DNA of 64,000 bases. Origin: Ulva prolifera (Eukaryota > Chlorophyta > Ulvophyceae > Ulvales > Ulvaceae). Every line of letters starts with the position of its first letter. Positions within the stretch are counted from its first letter, which is position 1. The stretch lies in contig CM041198.1 in assembly GCA_023078555.1 (NCBI GenBank), positions 11,103,874 to 11,167,873 of the forward strand, given 5' to 3'. Positions 43,892 to 55,380 of the stretch are shown piece by piece. The notes beneath the pieces were generated by a model. The model was not told the DNA's origin, ran no database searches, and saw only the letters and a program-made list of their open reading frames with translations. The position numbers and the translations under genes were made by a program.

Positions 43892-44236
43892 CTTAGTAAC
43901 AGATCAATGGACCTTGGCGGCAATTAAGCTCTAGCTTACCAAGCTATGGGTTCGCCACAGTCGAATATTGCAATAGCTTAATCGCCAGCCATTTGGCCAG
44001 ACGGCAGCCAAAATGCCTACTCGTGGAGCGATAAGCCACGTTATAAGAGATCTCGGAATGCTGAATGAAATTTGCGATTGCTTAGCAAGCTATAACATGT
44101 CGCGTGAAATAATTTTTCGGTCGGTTCACTCGCTATAGCGGGGACCGCATAATTACCTTTTATAGCTTAAGTTGACCTTTTATTTTTATTTATGTTGCTT
44201 ATAAGCGATTTATAGCCGAAAATTTAAACACCGAGT
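43892..44236. other. AT-rich block with repeated TAGCTTA motifs
   Basis: About 345 bp with many TAGCTTA/TAAGCTA and TATAGC units. It ends TTTATAGCCGAAAATTTAAACACCG, whose reverse complement resembles hAT ends (CGGTGTTTAAATTTTCGG). No left end or 8-bp duplication was found. It sits where the RT region and 3' LTR body of Copia A should be. Confidence 0.45.
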
Positions 44237-44394
44237 TGGATAGCATTTGTAACAATCTCTGTGGGCCTCGCTATTGGGACAGCTGTTCAAGTAGCTGTTT
44301 TCAGGTTCAGTTGCTCAAGTGGAGGCATGCAATTGAAATACGATGTTACATCATTAAGCAAGTCTTTGAATTTATATTGACGCAAGCATGTCAG

Positions 44395-44790
44395 CCATAG
44401 TACATGCAAGCCACATATAGCCGTCAGAAAGTCTATCCTTCGTACAGGTCAGACACGCAGTGTTACGTCAGGTCAGGAGGCCAGCATCTCATACCTACTG
44501 CGCACACAGGTAGAACCGGAGAGATGCTGAGGGAGAGACAGGATACAGCGAGTACCGTGAAACAGTGAGAAGAATGGTTACAGCTCTCTGTGTGCACAGC
44601 CATATATGCACACTGAATAGTCAAGATTACGGCGGGAGATCCTAGTAGGATCTTCCTCACTACTCCGGGACGATCCTACTGGCGGCTTACCCCTGCACCT
44701 GATCCGCAGACCGATCGTGCATGGGTGCACCTGTCACCACGCCGCTGCCCGTAGGCGAATGCATTGTGACAATAGCAGTTATCATTTGCA
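44395..44790 (-). repeat. LTR fragment of the Copia A type, inverted
   Basis: On the minus strand it follows the same sequence as 39368-39712, including CTCCCGCCGTAAT, GCATATATGGCTGTGCACAC and GGTTCTACCT. It faces the end of Copia A inside the Mutator-like element. Confidence 0.75.
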
Positions 44791-45192
44791 CACTATGAAG
44801 GCATCCTTTGTCTAGGCGCGGAACACAGGATCAAAATCGCCACAGCATCAGAGGGCCACACACCTCCGGACTACACCTCCATCATGCAATGCTGGTTGTG
44901 CAAGAACCATCAGACTCAGTTTGCGATCCATCCAAGCCACATGTGCTCGGCATTGACTGCTAGTCTTTAGCCCACAGAGACATAGAGCATGGAAACGAGC
45001 CTCATCAACACCAATAGAGGCATACATGGTGTGTCTAAAGGCCATTGGGCATGCGTTGGGCGCCGGAAAGCCAAAATGGGTACAACATGCCAAAGTGCCA
45101 GTGGCAGTGCCAGTGGCAGTGCCCAGTCATGCATGCGATTTCGGTCGAAAAGGTCGATTCTGGCCTTTCGTGTTCAACAGCGTTTCTGTGTT

Positions 45193-45300
45193 GCCTGGGG
45201 GATTATTCCGAGTCCATAGGTGTTCCCATGGAGACTTGGGGATGCCTGAGTGCTCCGCGTTCCCGGTGAACACATCCTAGGCCCGAGTGCCAACCCCCCT
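45193..45300 (-). repeat. Right long inverted repeat of the Mutator-like element
   Basis: Reverse complement partner of 38480-38584. It ends ...GTGCCAACCCCCCT against the duplicated AGGCACACTG. Confidence 0.85.
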
Positions 45301-45506
45301 AGGCACACTGGATATCGACATGCTTCATTTCGAAGTCCTCTACTGCAGCGACCGAAAGTAATGCACGCAAAGTAGTATAGCTCCCTACTGAAGCCCACGT
45401 TTCAAAGAAATCTATTCTCTCTTCCTGAGTAAAACCGCTAGCTACATACCGCGCCTTGTAACGCTGGATCTCCCCTGTGGGTCCCCTCTTTATCTTATAG
45501 ACCCAC
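45301..45506 (-). mobile_element. Copia reverse-transcriptase fragment, right half
   Basis: Continues the RT sequence interrupted at 38479, starting with the second copy of AGGCACACTG. It aligns with 47071-47275 of Copia B and ends at AGACCCAC, where the 3' LTR of Copia B starts. Confidence 0.8.
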
Positions 45507-45875
45507 TGCTATAATCAAGGATCTATGCGCAACATTAGTCAAGCAACCTAGTGGGCTGCAGAGCAGATATCCGAGCACTCAGGTCGTACGTTGGCAATGC
45601 CCAAATCAGGGGATGTCTTGTAATGCAGTGAGGCAATACATGAACCACGTAAGGCTGTAAAAGAACGGTTACAGTAGACTTGGAGGCACATGACTATATG
45701 CCACCGATGAGTCATGTCTACGGCGGTCATAATCAGAGTGACCGCACACAATCCTCGCATGGATTGTGCTCATGCATATGTCATAAAATAACAGGAGTTG
45801 GGCCCGTGGCCACCATACTCATGTGCGTACTTGCACGTCGTGCATTGTGTCCCAGGATGGACCTCATTTATGACA
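45507..45875 (-). repeat. 3' LTR of Copia B
   Basis: 369 bp, aligned with 52160-52541 (shared GGAGGCACATGACTATATGC, CCTCGCATGGATTGTG and CACATGAGT). Confidence 0.85.
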
Positions 45876-45892
45876 CTCCCCTAAAGACTAAT

Positions 45893-48800
45893 CTAGGCTG
45901 GCATCAGATGAAGTCTCTTCCGAACATCCTTCAATGCAGGACCTGGTAACACCTTCGTGAAGACATCAGCAAGCTGGTCATTGATCCCTACCCATTGCAC
46001 TTGAATCTCGTCTGCCTCTACAAATTCACGGACCCTTAGGTGCCGCACTCGAATGAGTTTAGACCTATCACTAGAGATTGGATTGTTGGCTACGATATTC
46101 GCACTCTTATTGTCTCCCCAAAGCACAGGTTTTTCTGGACGAAGATGCAGATCTGACAACAACTGTTTAGCCCACATCAACTCGTCTGCTGCACTACTCA
46201 TAGCGATCATCTCAGCCTCAGCTGTATCACCAGCAGTGATAGGCTATCGCTCCAAAATCCTGTGTTGCCATAGACCCTTAGGACTAGGCCACTCACACTT
46301 TTCAGGCCTTTGTCATTCGCGAAATCAGCATCTGAATAGTCCTCTAGCAAACAGCTTTTTGATTAGCCCTCAAACACTAGACCTAGTTCCTTCGTGGACT
46401 GCAGGTATCTCAGTATATGCTGCACCGCTGGCCAATTCTCCTTTAAACTACACCCCAAATGTTTGGCCAAAACATTGCAGGCATAAGAAATATCAGGCCG
46501 CGTGACTACAACAATATACAGGATGCCTCCTACATCACTCATGAATCTAGTGTGCTCAGCCTGGTCTGCCTACCTCAAGTTCAAGATGATCCTTAGCACT
46601 CCTCAACTGTTGCCTTGGCACCAGCGCAGTCGGACTAGGTCTGCAAGCTGTCATGCTGAATTTCTCAAGCAGGTTCACTAGTTTCTGTTGTTGAGATAGA
46701 GAGATGGTCTTCTGCTTCCTATCCCTGGTGATTGAGGCACCTAGTGCCCACGACAAGTCACCAAGGTCTTTACCTTCAAGTGCTTTGAGAATCTAATCGA
46801 TCAACTCCTTCAGGCCCGTAGACCGTCCAAAGATGGAAAGATCATCAACCCACAGAAATATGAAACACCTACCAGTTTTTTTAACATACAGTGCAGGGTC
46901 CGAATGTGATCTCACAAAACCCATTTCACCTAGCAAACGTGCAAGGGCCTTGTGCCATTCACGTGCAGCCTGGTTCAATCCATACAAAGCAATTTCCACA
47001 CACGATGTGTACCATCATTCAGGATAGGAGGATGTTCAACATAGACAGTCTCATTCATTACCCCATTCAGAAAGGCACACTGAATATCGACATGCTTCAT
47101 TTCTAAGTCCTCCACTGCAGCGACTGAAAGCAATGCACGCAAAATTACATAGCTGCCTACTGGTGCCCACGTTTTAAAGAAATCAATTCCCTCTTCTTGG
47201 GTAAAACCCCTGGCTACATACCGCGCCTTCTAACGCTGGATCTCACCTGTTGGTCCCCTCTTTATCTTATAGACCCACTTACCAGAGATGGCCTTGGCCC
47301 CTACTGGCAGCTCAACGAGCTCATACGTTCCGTGCTCGCTCAACGAAGTCACCTCCTCCTTCATAGCACCATGCCACTTCCCGGCATCTTCTCCAGCTAA
47401 GGCATGTTTGCAAGGCGGGCTATCAGGGTCGAAAGGCTTCCTCTTCTTAATGGCTGCAACCTGACGGGATGATCGTCGCTGGGCTGACTTACCGCCATCA
47501 AACTCCCCATGCTTGGTCACCTCTGCATCAATCATTGCACTGTCAGCCGTAGCCAACATGCCTGATCGGTCGGCTACCTTTGGTGCTACTGTCTGCTCAC
47601 TCACTGTGCTATGCTCTATATCAGCACTAGCTTCTACGACAGCAACATCTGCATGTGGAATCAAGCGCTTGCGTACAAGCGGGTTCTATTTATGTCTAAC
47701 TGGGGCCGACTGCTCTTCATGCCCTTGGGCATCAGCAGCAGTGTCATGCAAATCAAAACTAACTTCTTTAGCAGGATGCATAGACTTGCCAGCGACATGT
47801 GAGTTTGGGGCCGGACTTACCTCTTCCCCGGAGATAAATCCACCCAGATGCTCGCGCATGTAGTCCATCCCATGCTCCAAGTTGCGAGCCGTAGCCCGGT
47901 CGCCCGAAGCCCTGGGGATGGGTCCCCCAACATCTCCCACGGCCCCTCGCGGCGGGCCAGCTGATCTCGCCGCGGAAGAGCTGAGTTGATATTGTATGTT
48001 CAAGTCGCGGACACTCACCTCATCTACTCTACCAGAGTCGCCGGCAAGAGATCTCCCTGGACATGTGAAGCTCTTCGCCCTCTGGCTGACGTGTGCGGCT
48101 GATGGCGACATGTCAATGGTGGAGTGCTCAAGTTCCCGAAAGCGGTCGATGTTGGAGTGGTTGTTGACGCGTTCGATGTTCTCACTTGGCTGGAGGTGCA
48201 AATCAGCAGCACATTTGCGTAGCTCATGACTACGCACTACCGCATGGACGTGCTCCACTACCTCGGAGTTGTATATCTATTCTTTCGCTGCAGCTCCCCC
48301 GAACCGAGGTCATCCCCCAGCTCCGGAACTACATGCTCAAACTCTGCGGCTAGGCTATTGTTGATGTACTCCCAATCATGCAGGTCAACAAGATTCTTGC
48401 TTATCGCCATCCCGTCAAAATCATAATCAGCAGCGCCGTGCACTTGCATACACTGATTGCGAGTAGCAACATCATCGACATCCGACAACGGGGGCGCGTA
48501 CACGTTTCCCGCCATCTTGGGCTTCAATTCTAGTTTTTCAACTTCACTCATATTCGCTGACAGCATGAGTCCTATCTCCACGCTATTGAAATCTTAATGT
48601 ACGCGCGCAACATTGCAGCGCTATACACCATCTGCCGCTTATCAATCACTTTGCCGCCCCCCGGTGCGGATTGGTAACCCGTGTTCATGTGTGGGCCTTG
48701 CCCCGGACCTACCCACACAGCGTTTGCTCCCCTATCGTGTAGTCTACGTACATGCTGGCCATTCTGATAGAAATACACTGGCAAACCCCATGAGCGCATG

Positions 48801-51603
48801 TGCTCTACAAGCAGTTTGAATCGTTCAAGATTCAATGATCTCCCGTAGAACTAGGACCATATACGGAACCACAAGTCGGAAATGAGTGTTTTCTTAGAAT
48901 CTATTGCACCGCTCACTCTTGCCACGCTTAGCCTCCACCGTGATCTCATCTCCAGTCCTAATCTTATCACCTTTAGCCGGAGCAGGCTTGTTATTCACAC
49001 CTTTCGATTTCACTGCGAGCACTCTACACCTATTTGCTCTTCTGAGATTTTCAATCGCATTGGACAATTTTTTTCTTCAGGAACTTTGTCTTTTCACGAG
49101 TCATTAAAGCAGTGCTAGGCACAAGATAAGTGCAATGGTTGACACACATCGCCCCCTCCGGCCATAGCCGGCGGGTTAGATCCGTGGGAAGAATTGCAAC
49201 GCGCATTTTGTCAGAGGTGACACCACACGTACGCTCTGCTATACCATTGCCCTCATGGTGCCCGGGAGCACATGTTTCCCACAAGACCCCGTTCTCTGAG
49301 AAATCATCTTGAATGTTGTGACCCTGAAACTCTCCACTACGATCTCCGTGTACACCTATGACTCTAGGTGTGATCTTAGTGCCCTCATCATCGACAAACT
49401 CATGCGTAAGAACAGTGGACCATATGTGCTCAATGATTTCAACTAACGTTAGAACTGTACAGTTGTGGCACTCTACACTTCGCATCCAATGGTCAAGCAA
49501 AAGTGTAACGTGAAAGCTCATCGACGACTATGAGAATGTACCGTGCTTTTCCTACCCCTACAGGCAAAATGGGACCCATAACATCAACATGCAGCCATGC
49601 ATCAGACCATTGGGCCTCATCATGACTACATTTGTGCCATGTTGATTACTAGAGCCGGAGTCATGGGAGGCTAGGCGACAACCGTGGCAGCGACCTAGAT
49701 TCTCCTTCATCACATCAGATTTTATTCCTAGACCCTGAACCTCAGCTTTGGACATCATTTGCAGAACTAGATTACGGATCACATGACCCTGCGATCCGCT
49801 GTCTATGACAAAAATGCACAGCTCGCACAGGCGGGCAACATCAACCATGTTGAATCCGTAACCTGGAAACGCCAGTGCAGCGACGGATGGACCTCTGCCC
49901 CGTCCGTGTCCGCGTCCGCGTCCTCATCCGCGGCCGGTGTTGTTGCCGCGAGGCTGAGCTGCTTGCTCAAAGAGGAACTTTCTTACCTGTAGATGATCCG
50001 GGCAGTCCTTCTAGAGATGGCCTGTCTTCTTGCACACGTAGCATGTGTGGGTCTCATTGGCAGCGACGGCAACATGTTGCAACTGCAGGGCGCTGTGGCT
50101 GTTGTGGGTTCCTACCTTTAGGGCCATGATCACGGCCTACCCCTTGGGGAGGTCCACATGCATCTAATGCCCGCGCGTGATTGGTGATGGCAGCTACCTG
50201 AGTCAGGAAATCACGACCTCCTTGCTCACTACGTAATGATACAAATCCCTACCGAGAGGCTCGAACAGCTTGTTGCTAACCTGGTACTAAGCAGGTTGAG
50301 CACCCAAGGCATTCAGCTGATTGACTAAGGACATAATATATGTGCAGTATTCTTCTACCTTCGTGGCTCTATGACCTTTGAGTACAGTACGGGAGAACTG
50401 TCATGTCCCACAGGGACCTGATCTCTGCCTCTTTGCTAGGCATATACTTGGCACGCAGTGCACTTTATACATCCTTAAGGGAGACAAACACACGGACATA
50501 TTCTAAGTCATGTGCTCGATTTGCAAAGCATACAATTGTCAGAAACGCTATCCTATGCAGGTCAGACGCGCAACCCTTTACACATGTCAAGTCAGGTAGC
50601 CAGCATTTCCATACCTTCTGTGCACAGAGGTAGAACCGAGGAGATGCCAGGAGGAGTGCTAGTACCGTAAAACAATAGATGTCAGAAATGCTGCATTCGT
50701 GCAGGTCAGACGCGCAATCTTTATGCAGGTCATGTCAGTGTAGTTAGCGTTCCATACCTGCTGCGCACAGAGGTAGAACCGAGGAACGCTAGAGGGGAGA
50801 TGCTAACACCGTGAAACAGTAGAGAGAATGGTTACAGATCATAGTGTGCACATCCTTATATGCACACTGAACACTCAAGGTTACGGCGGGAGACCCTCGC
50901 AGGGTTTCCCTCGCTACACCGGGACAATCCCGCTTGCGGCTTACCCCTGCACTGGATCCGCGGATCGATCGTGCATGGGTGCACCTGTCACCACACTGCT
51001 GCCCGCCGGCGCATGCATTGTGACAACAATGGCCATTACCTTGTCATGAGTTGCAGTCTCAAGTCTAGTAGGCAATTCTGTCAGAAGGTGATGAAGGCCA
51101 TGGCCTTTGAGCCACAACTCAACACGAAACTCAAACGTTCAGAATCGTTCACCTTGACTAAAATCCCACTTTGGGGACTTCCCTTTGTCAATCGCGGGCT
51201 CACGGAAGTTCATAGATCTCATTGCGTCAACTATGGCATTAGCATCAACTAAGTTTGCATTCAGATGACTATTACCTGAGTCATCAGCTTCAGCCTGGGC
51301 TGTAGCACGCAGAGCTTCCGCCTCAACCTCGGCTCCTTTACGAGCCTGTTCCGCGCACGCTAGAGTAGTACGAACATTGCTTGATGTAACCCGAGCTTGC
51401 TCCGCCGTAGCGTTAGCAGCTTCAAGCTGAGAGGCAGCTTGTGCGGCTTGTGCACGTCTAGTACCAGCGGCTGGCCCAGCAACACGGCTAGTAGTGTGAA
51501 CGCCACCAGGTGCATCGTCCGAAGCGTGCAAGAGAGCAGCTTGCCTCTCAGCTTCGGCCGTACCCTCAGCTTCAAGAGCAGCTTCCTCTACTGGTGATGA
51601 CAT
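45893..51603 (-). pseudogene. Copia B gag-pol coding region, broken
   Basis: Reading down the minus strand: gag N-terminus at 51603-51139 (MSSPVEEAALEAEGTAEAER, Ala-rich coiled region); zinc knuckle near 50060-49990 (CYVCKKTGHL, stop, KDCPDH); protease and pre-integrase at 49848-49558 (CIFVIDSGSQGHVIRN, CHGCRLASHD); integrase core at 49521-49051 (GVHGDRSGEFQG, HHEGNGIAERTCG, so the Glu is kept); linker at 48835-47686 (WGLPVYFYQNGQ, then MEHVHAVVRS); RT start at 47664-47230 (WHGAMKEEVTSLSEHGTYEL, SGKWVYKIKRGPTGEIQR); RT core at 46999-46793 (EIALYGLNQAAREWHKALA, FLWVDDLSIFG, active-site VDD in place of YVDD); and RNase H at 46210-45893 (VLWGDNKSANIVANNP, QLADVFTKVLPG). Several stops and frame breaks make it inactive. 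Confidence 0.85.
50537..51025 (-). mobile_element. Tandem LTR insertion (one full plus one partial LTR)
   Basis: On the minus strand one complete LTR starts at 51025 (TGTCACAATGCATGCGCC) and ends in TTTCTGACA near 50690. It is joined directly to the 3' part of a second copy ending GTTTCTGACA at 50537. The whole is flanked by the perfect 5-bp duplication ACAAT (50532-50536 and 51026-51030). The LTR family is that of Copia A. It interrupts the gag of Copia B. Confidence 0.85.
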
Positions 51604-52159
51604 GGTCTACTTGCAGTGAGCGATCTCTTCTCTCGCGCGGGCAGCTTCGCCGGCCGGCCCGTGGACCATCACGGCTATTAAGTTGAAATAATTCAACGTA
51701 AACCGCAACCACACAGCTTGCATTGCATACGAATTACATGCGGTTGCAACAATTAATGCACCATTGGCGAATGTGAGTAGGGAGTTACTACCAGTGCTCT
51801 ACATTTGGATTTTCTCCTGGCGGGAAAACCGACGGCTCACTTCGCTCGCCGTCGGGATTTTGCCAAACTTTCCGAAATCTGGCGGGGAAACGTTCGGATT
51901 GCACAGCGAGACCGCTTCGTGTCGGCGGGAAAACCGACGACTCCCTCGCTGGCCGTCGGATTTTCCCCAATTTTTTCAATTTGATTCGGGACACCGATCG
52001 GTTTGTAGAGCACTAATTACTACTGTTGACTATCATGCGGTTGATGTGGTCATATGACTACACACTAAATCAGTGCAGATGCCCTTGGTTTTGCGCGGTC
52101 ATACGACACACCACTATTCCGCACAATGAATGCAACCGCGCAAACATTCACCGATATTA

Positions 52160-52541
52160 TGTTATAGTCAAGGATGTATGCGCAACATTTGCCAAGCTAC
52201 CTAGTGGGTTGCAAAGGCGTTACCTGTGGAGCATTCAAGTCGTACGTCGGCTATGCACACATTAGGGGAATACTGTACTACAGTGAGGCAATGCAAGAAT
52301 CAATAAGACTATACGAGAATGGTTACTGTAGACTTGGAGGCACATGACTATATGCCACCGGTGAGTCAAGTATACGGCGGTCATAATCACGCTGACCGCT
52401 CACAATCCTCGCATGGATTGTGATCATGCATATGGTCATGCATATGTCCTATCGTAACAAGAGTTGGGCCCGTGGCCACCACACTCATGTGCATACTTGC
52501 ACGTCATGCATTGTGTCCCATGATGGACATGATTTATGACA
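52160..52541 (-). repeat. 5' LTR of Copia B
   Basis: 382 bp with TGTCA at its start and TAACA at its end on the minus strand. The divergence from the 3' LTR by eye is clearly more than a few percent, suggesting an old insertion. Confidence 0.85.
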
Positions 52542-53977
52542 CCTTGGCCACCATACCCATGCTCAGACTTGCGCGTCATGTATTGTAAGTGTACCTAGAC
52601 ATTAATTTATGAAACCCTCAGGGCCAGCCTTACACATGATGCTTGAGATCTGGGAGCACACTTGCATGGTCGGTGCTTGTGTCAGATAATTGGCCATGAT
52701 CTGTTTCGATCTATATGGCGAGCTGGAATTCGTCTTCAAACTCACGGGCTGGTCAATGCCACGTGTCACCCTGTGCGTGCATCAGCATGTGCACATGCCT
52801 TAGGCGCTACGAGGCACTTTCACTGCGGGGAATGGGTGGCCCAGGGGGCCAAGCGACATGGCGGGAGGGGGAGCACGCTCTTAGGCTCGGTGGGCAAATG
52901 GGCACGTGCTCTATCATGCGCACGAATCCAATAACCCAACCTAAAGTGCACTAATCAAGCGCTTATATCGTATCATGCGTGCCAAGCGAGGCGGCCGCAC
53001 ACTATGAACTTATCATGTTCACATGCTCACATGTTAGACTCAGAAATGCAGGCGCTAGTGTGCACCGGCTACATGCCGGTGAAAGCCAAAGCCCAAGTGT
53101 TACACACCGTGGAGGCTGGAGCCAAGGTGCAACACAACTTGTATTCCATAAGTGCCGGGTTATCTTTTCCGGCATGCCCGTGACACTCCGACTTAAGAAT
53201 AGCGGGGCTGAAAAATTGCAAATCCTCAGTATCCATCATTCATGTTACGACCGAGCACAGGCTCCACACATGCTCTGCAGACCCATCATATAAAGCCATA
53301 TGCATACACTTATACACCACAACTTATTGTCCCCCGCAGATGATCGGGATATCGTCGGGGTGTTCGCAGTCAGCGCGGCATCCTTGCGAGGCCAACCTTA
53401 GAGGGGTAACCCTGGGCGCACATGGCAGTATTTATATTGCGAGATTGCTAGGTCCAACACAGTAGTAATTGGTCGGATAGGGCATTGCCACTGCACGCAC
53501 TCTGTTTCATCTTGGTTTATTATGCATTCATAATTGTTACTAATCCGTTCTCAACGACTCGTATCGTCTACGTGCTTGAGCACCTCGTCCCATGAAGCTT
53601 CCCTCCTTCTTTGCTACACGGAGGTCCGCTCAATGATTAAGGGCACACAGTCCAAGACACTTCAGTGCCGGCCTCTGCTTTGGCAAGCTCTACAAGCCGC
53701 CATGTTAGGAGCTGATGCGTGCATTGGCTACTTTTGTTCAATGAAGTACTTGGATACCTAGTACCTGTGGCATATGCGGCGTTGAGTCGTCTAGCATGCG
53801 CACATGATATGTGTTGAGGGAACCGCGGGGGTACATATCACCGCATTCGACACAAGAACTAAACATAACACATCCTAGCCACAAACGGTACCCTATGTAG
53901 GTCAATCAACCACATCACCGACCAACATCACCTCATTCAAATGGGTCCCGGATCTCGTAAACGAACAAATTTGCGAA
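52542..53977. other. Intergenic DNA, no gene recognised
   Basis: Contains the second copy of the 193-bp repeat (52631-52823). The first ~70 bp repeats LTR-like phrases (TTGGCCACCATACCCATGCT). The rest is unassigned. Confidence 0.45.
52631..52823 (+). repeat. 193-bp dispersed direct repeat, copy 2
   Basis: Matches 36221-36413 in the same orientation. Both end exactly at GAGGCACTTTCAC and diverge after it. Confidence 0.8.
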
Positions 53978-53985
53978 GCTACGCC

Positions 53986-54630
53986 TAGGGATGGCACAAA
54001 GTCTAGGTTTTAAGTCAACTTGTCTCGTGCCGAGGTCGAGGTGGTGACCTCGGATCGGCCAGTTTCACCTTGGACGGGGTGTGCAGGCAGGTTCATAGCA
54101 AAAACGCACGCTCTATCATGGTATGGCATCTTTTGCTACACAATGACCTCACACAAGTTACAGTATTCACGCAATTGCTTCCACTACTATCTGTGCACCC
54201 TCCTGAAGCACATGATCATCTATGCTAGCTACCAAGACTTCCTCATCACAAGCCTCCCTTGCTTCAGTATTTTTCTCGATCTGTGCAACAAAAACCATCT
54301 TATCAGAAGCTTCCACTTTCAAACAACTTCGCAACTTGTCGTACAACCTACCGAACTTACTCAAATTCCGCTCTGATACACATGACTTGGCATGCATAGA
54401 GAGTAGTTTCTAAGCAACCATGGATAGCTCGGGGTGTGTCCTTGCCAGGCCACTAGACCTCAAATCTATTGGTGCTTCAACACCCTTTCCGTGATGTTCC
54501 GACGTAACGGGACCTCGATCCCATCCGAGGTGATTAAAACTTTCACCTCGGAATTGGTGCGAGACTCGTGTCGAGTTTTTTAACCTCCACCTAGGACGAG
54601 GTCCTCGACCTAGACTTTGTGCCATCCCTA
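53986..54630 (-). mobile_element. Short hAT element with 22-bp perfect inverted ends
   Basis: The ends are TAGGGATGGCACAAAGTCTA(GG) and its exact reverse complement. Flanks are GCTACGCC (53978-53985) and GCTGCGCC (54631-54638), an 8-bp duplication with one change. The interior encodes a piece of hAT transposase, so it is a deletion derivative. Subterminal regions are rich in GACCTCG/CGAGGTC palindromes. Confidence 0.85.
54167..54413 (-). pseudogene. hAT transposase C-terminal dimerisation-domain remnant
   Basis: The minus frame contains CVSERNLSKFGRLYDKLRSC, then LKVEASDKMVFVAQIEKN. It matches the hAT dimerisation motif layout (SERxFSxxGxIxxKLRxRL...EKLVFIxxN). The rest of the transposase is gone. 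Confidence 0.75.
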
Positions 54631-54638
54631 GCTGCGCC

Positions 54639-55380
54639 TATGCATACAAACACCCACACACGCACACTCACAAACACTCTGGAGACCGCATGTGCAGATT
54701 CGACATATCGCCGCCGATTTATCCACGTTCACACGCACGCACACCCAAGACTCTAACACAACGGCGTTCGAGGCTGCGAGATAATGGACTACCCACCGCA
54801 TCTTTTTAGCAGAGAGGGTACCGGGTCCCACACCCCAATACAGATTGCATCCTCAATGCAGTAGACTCACTACCGTGAAGCTTTCGCTATTCAAACCCGG
54901 CACTACGCCTCGTTAGCGAGCCCTGGCGACGCCCTGGCACAACTACCACATGCAATGCAACCACTGGTGGCACCACGTGCCCGCCGGGGGCTGAAGAGCC
55001 GGATGGCGGGGGCCATCGGGAGATGATGCCGCGTGGGGCAATAGGGATGGCTTGCCGCTCACGCCGGATCGCTAGCGAGCAGCGAGGGGTTGTCGGACGG
55101 GACCATGAGTGAAGCCCGCGTGGCGTGACGATCAGAAAGAGCGGGCACGGCATTTGTAGTGGCCCCATCACGCGGTATTCCGTCGCTGACCTCATGAGGC
55201 CTCAGCTCAATGCGGTAGGTTGAATGTTTCAACTGTAGGTCTACACCAAGGCAGTGGCGTGTTGCGTTTAGTTGCGCCCCTGTGATTCGTGAAGCGCGGA
55301 TGCTGGACGTACATCTGTACTTGCTGTAGCCAAGGCTCAGTTCCTGCCTGTCCTGAATTTCTGTCAGAAGGTAGGTTAGC
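54639..55380. other. Intergenic, upstream of the TMEM53-like gene
   Basis: 742 bp with only short overlapping frames. The right end should carry the promoter of the gene at 55381. Confidence 0.45.

Larger units (their letters stand above)
39368..44253 (+). mobile_element. Copia A: LTR retrotransposon lacking RT and RNase H
   Basis: Flanked by the 5-bp duplication ATCTC (39363-39367 and 44254-44258). The 5' LTR (39368-39712) ends ATTTGTAACA and is followed by TGGTATCGGTG (39713-39723), which resembles the initiator-Met tRNA primer site. Gag, protease and integrase parts follow in order, but the coding region stops at 43891 just after the segment that precedes RT in Copia B. RT, RNase H and all but the last 17 bp of the 3' LTR (44237-44253) are missing; an AT-rich block stands in their place. 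Confidence 0.85.
38480..45300. mobile_element. Mutator-like element, 6.8 kb, with 10-bp target duplication
   Basis: The flanking Copia sequence is split with AGGCACACTG present at both junctions (38470-38479 and 45301-45310); the unsplit Copia B copy has it once, near 47071-47080. The two ends (38480-38584 and 45193-45300) are inverted repeats of about 105 bp, roughly 85-88% alike by eye (GGGGTWGGCACTC..., ACCGGGAACGCGGAGCACTC). Long inverted ends with a 9-10-bp duplication are the hallmark of Mutator-like elements. No MULE transposase was recognised, so it is probably non-autonomous. It contains Copia A and a minus-strand LTR fragment. Confidence 0.8.
45507..52541 (-). mobile_element. Copia B: near full-length LTR retrotransposon
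   Basis: About 7.0 kb on the minus strand. The 5' LTR is 52541-52160 (starts TGTCATAAAT, ends CTATAACA), with TAATATCGGTG just inside as primer site. The 3' LTR is 45875-45507, preceded by a purine tract (TTTAGGGGAG, 45885-45876). Gag, zinc knuckle, protease, integrase, RT and RNase H occur in Copia order but with stops. The five bases outside the two LTRs do not match (CCCAC and CCTTG), so one end may have recombined. A tandem LTR insertion interrupts gag at 50537-51025. Confidence 0.85.

Noticed and set aside
44848..45093. 81-codon minus frame near the right end of the Mutator-like element as a transposase
   Set aside because: No MULE motif (DDE with CCHC finger) is visible. It is too short to support.
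45507..52541. Target duplication for Copia B
   Set aside because: The outer five bases differ (CCCAC and CCTTG). Boundaries rest on LTR ends, primer site and purine tract instead.
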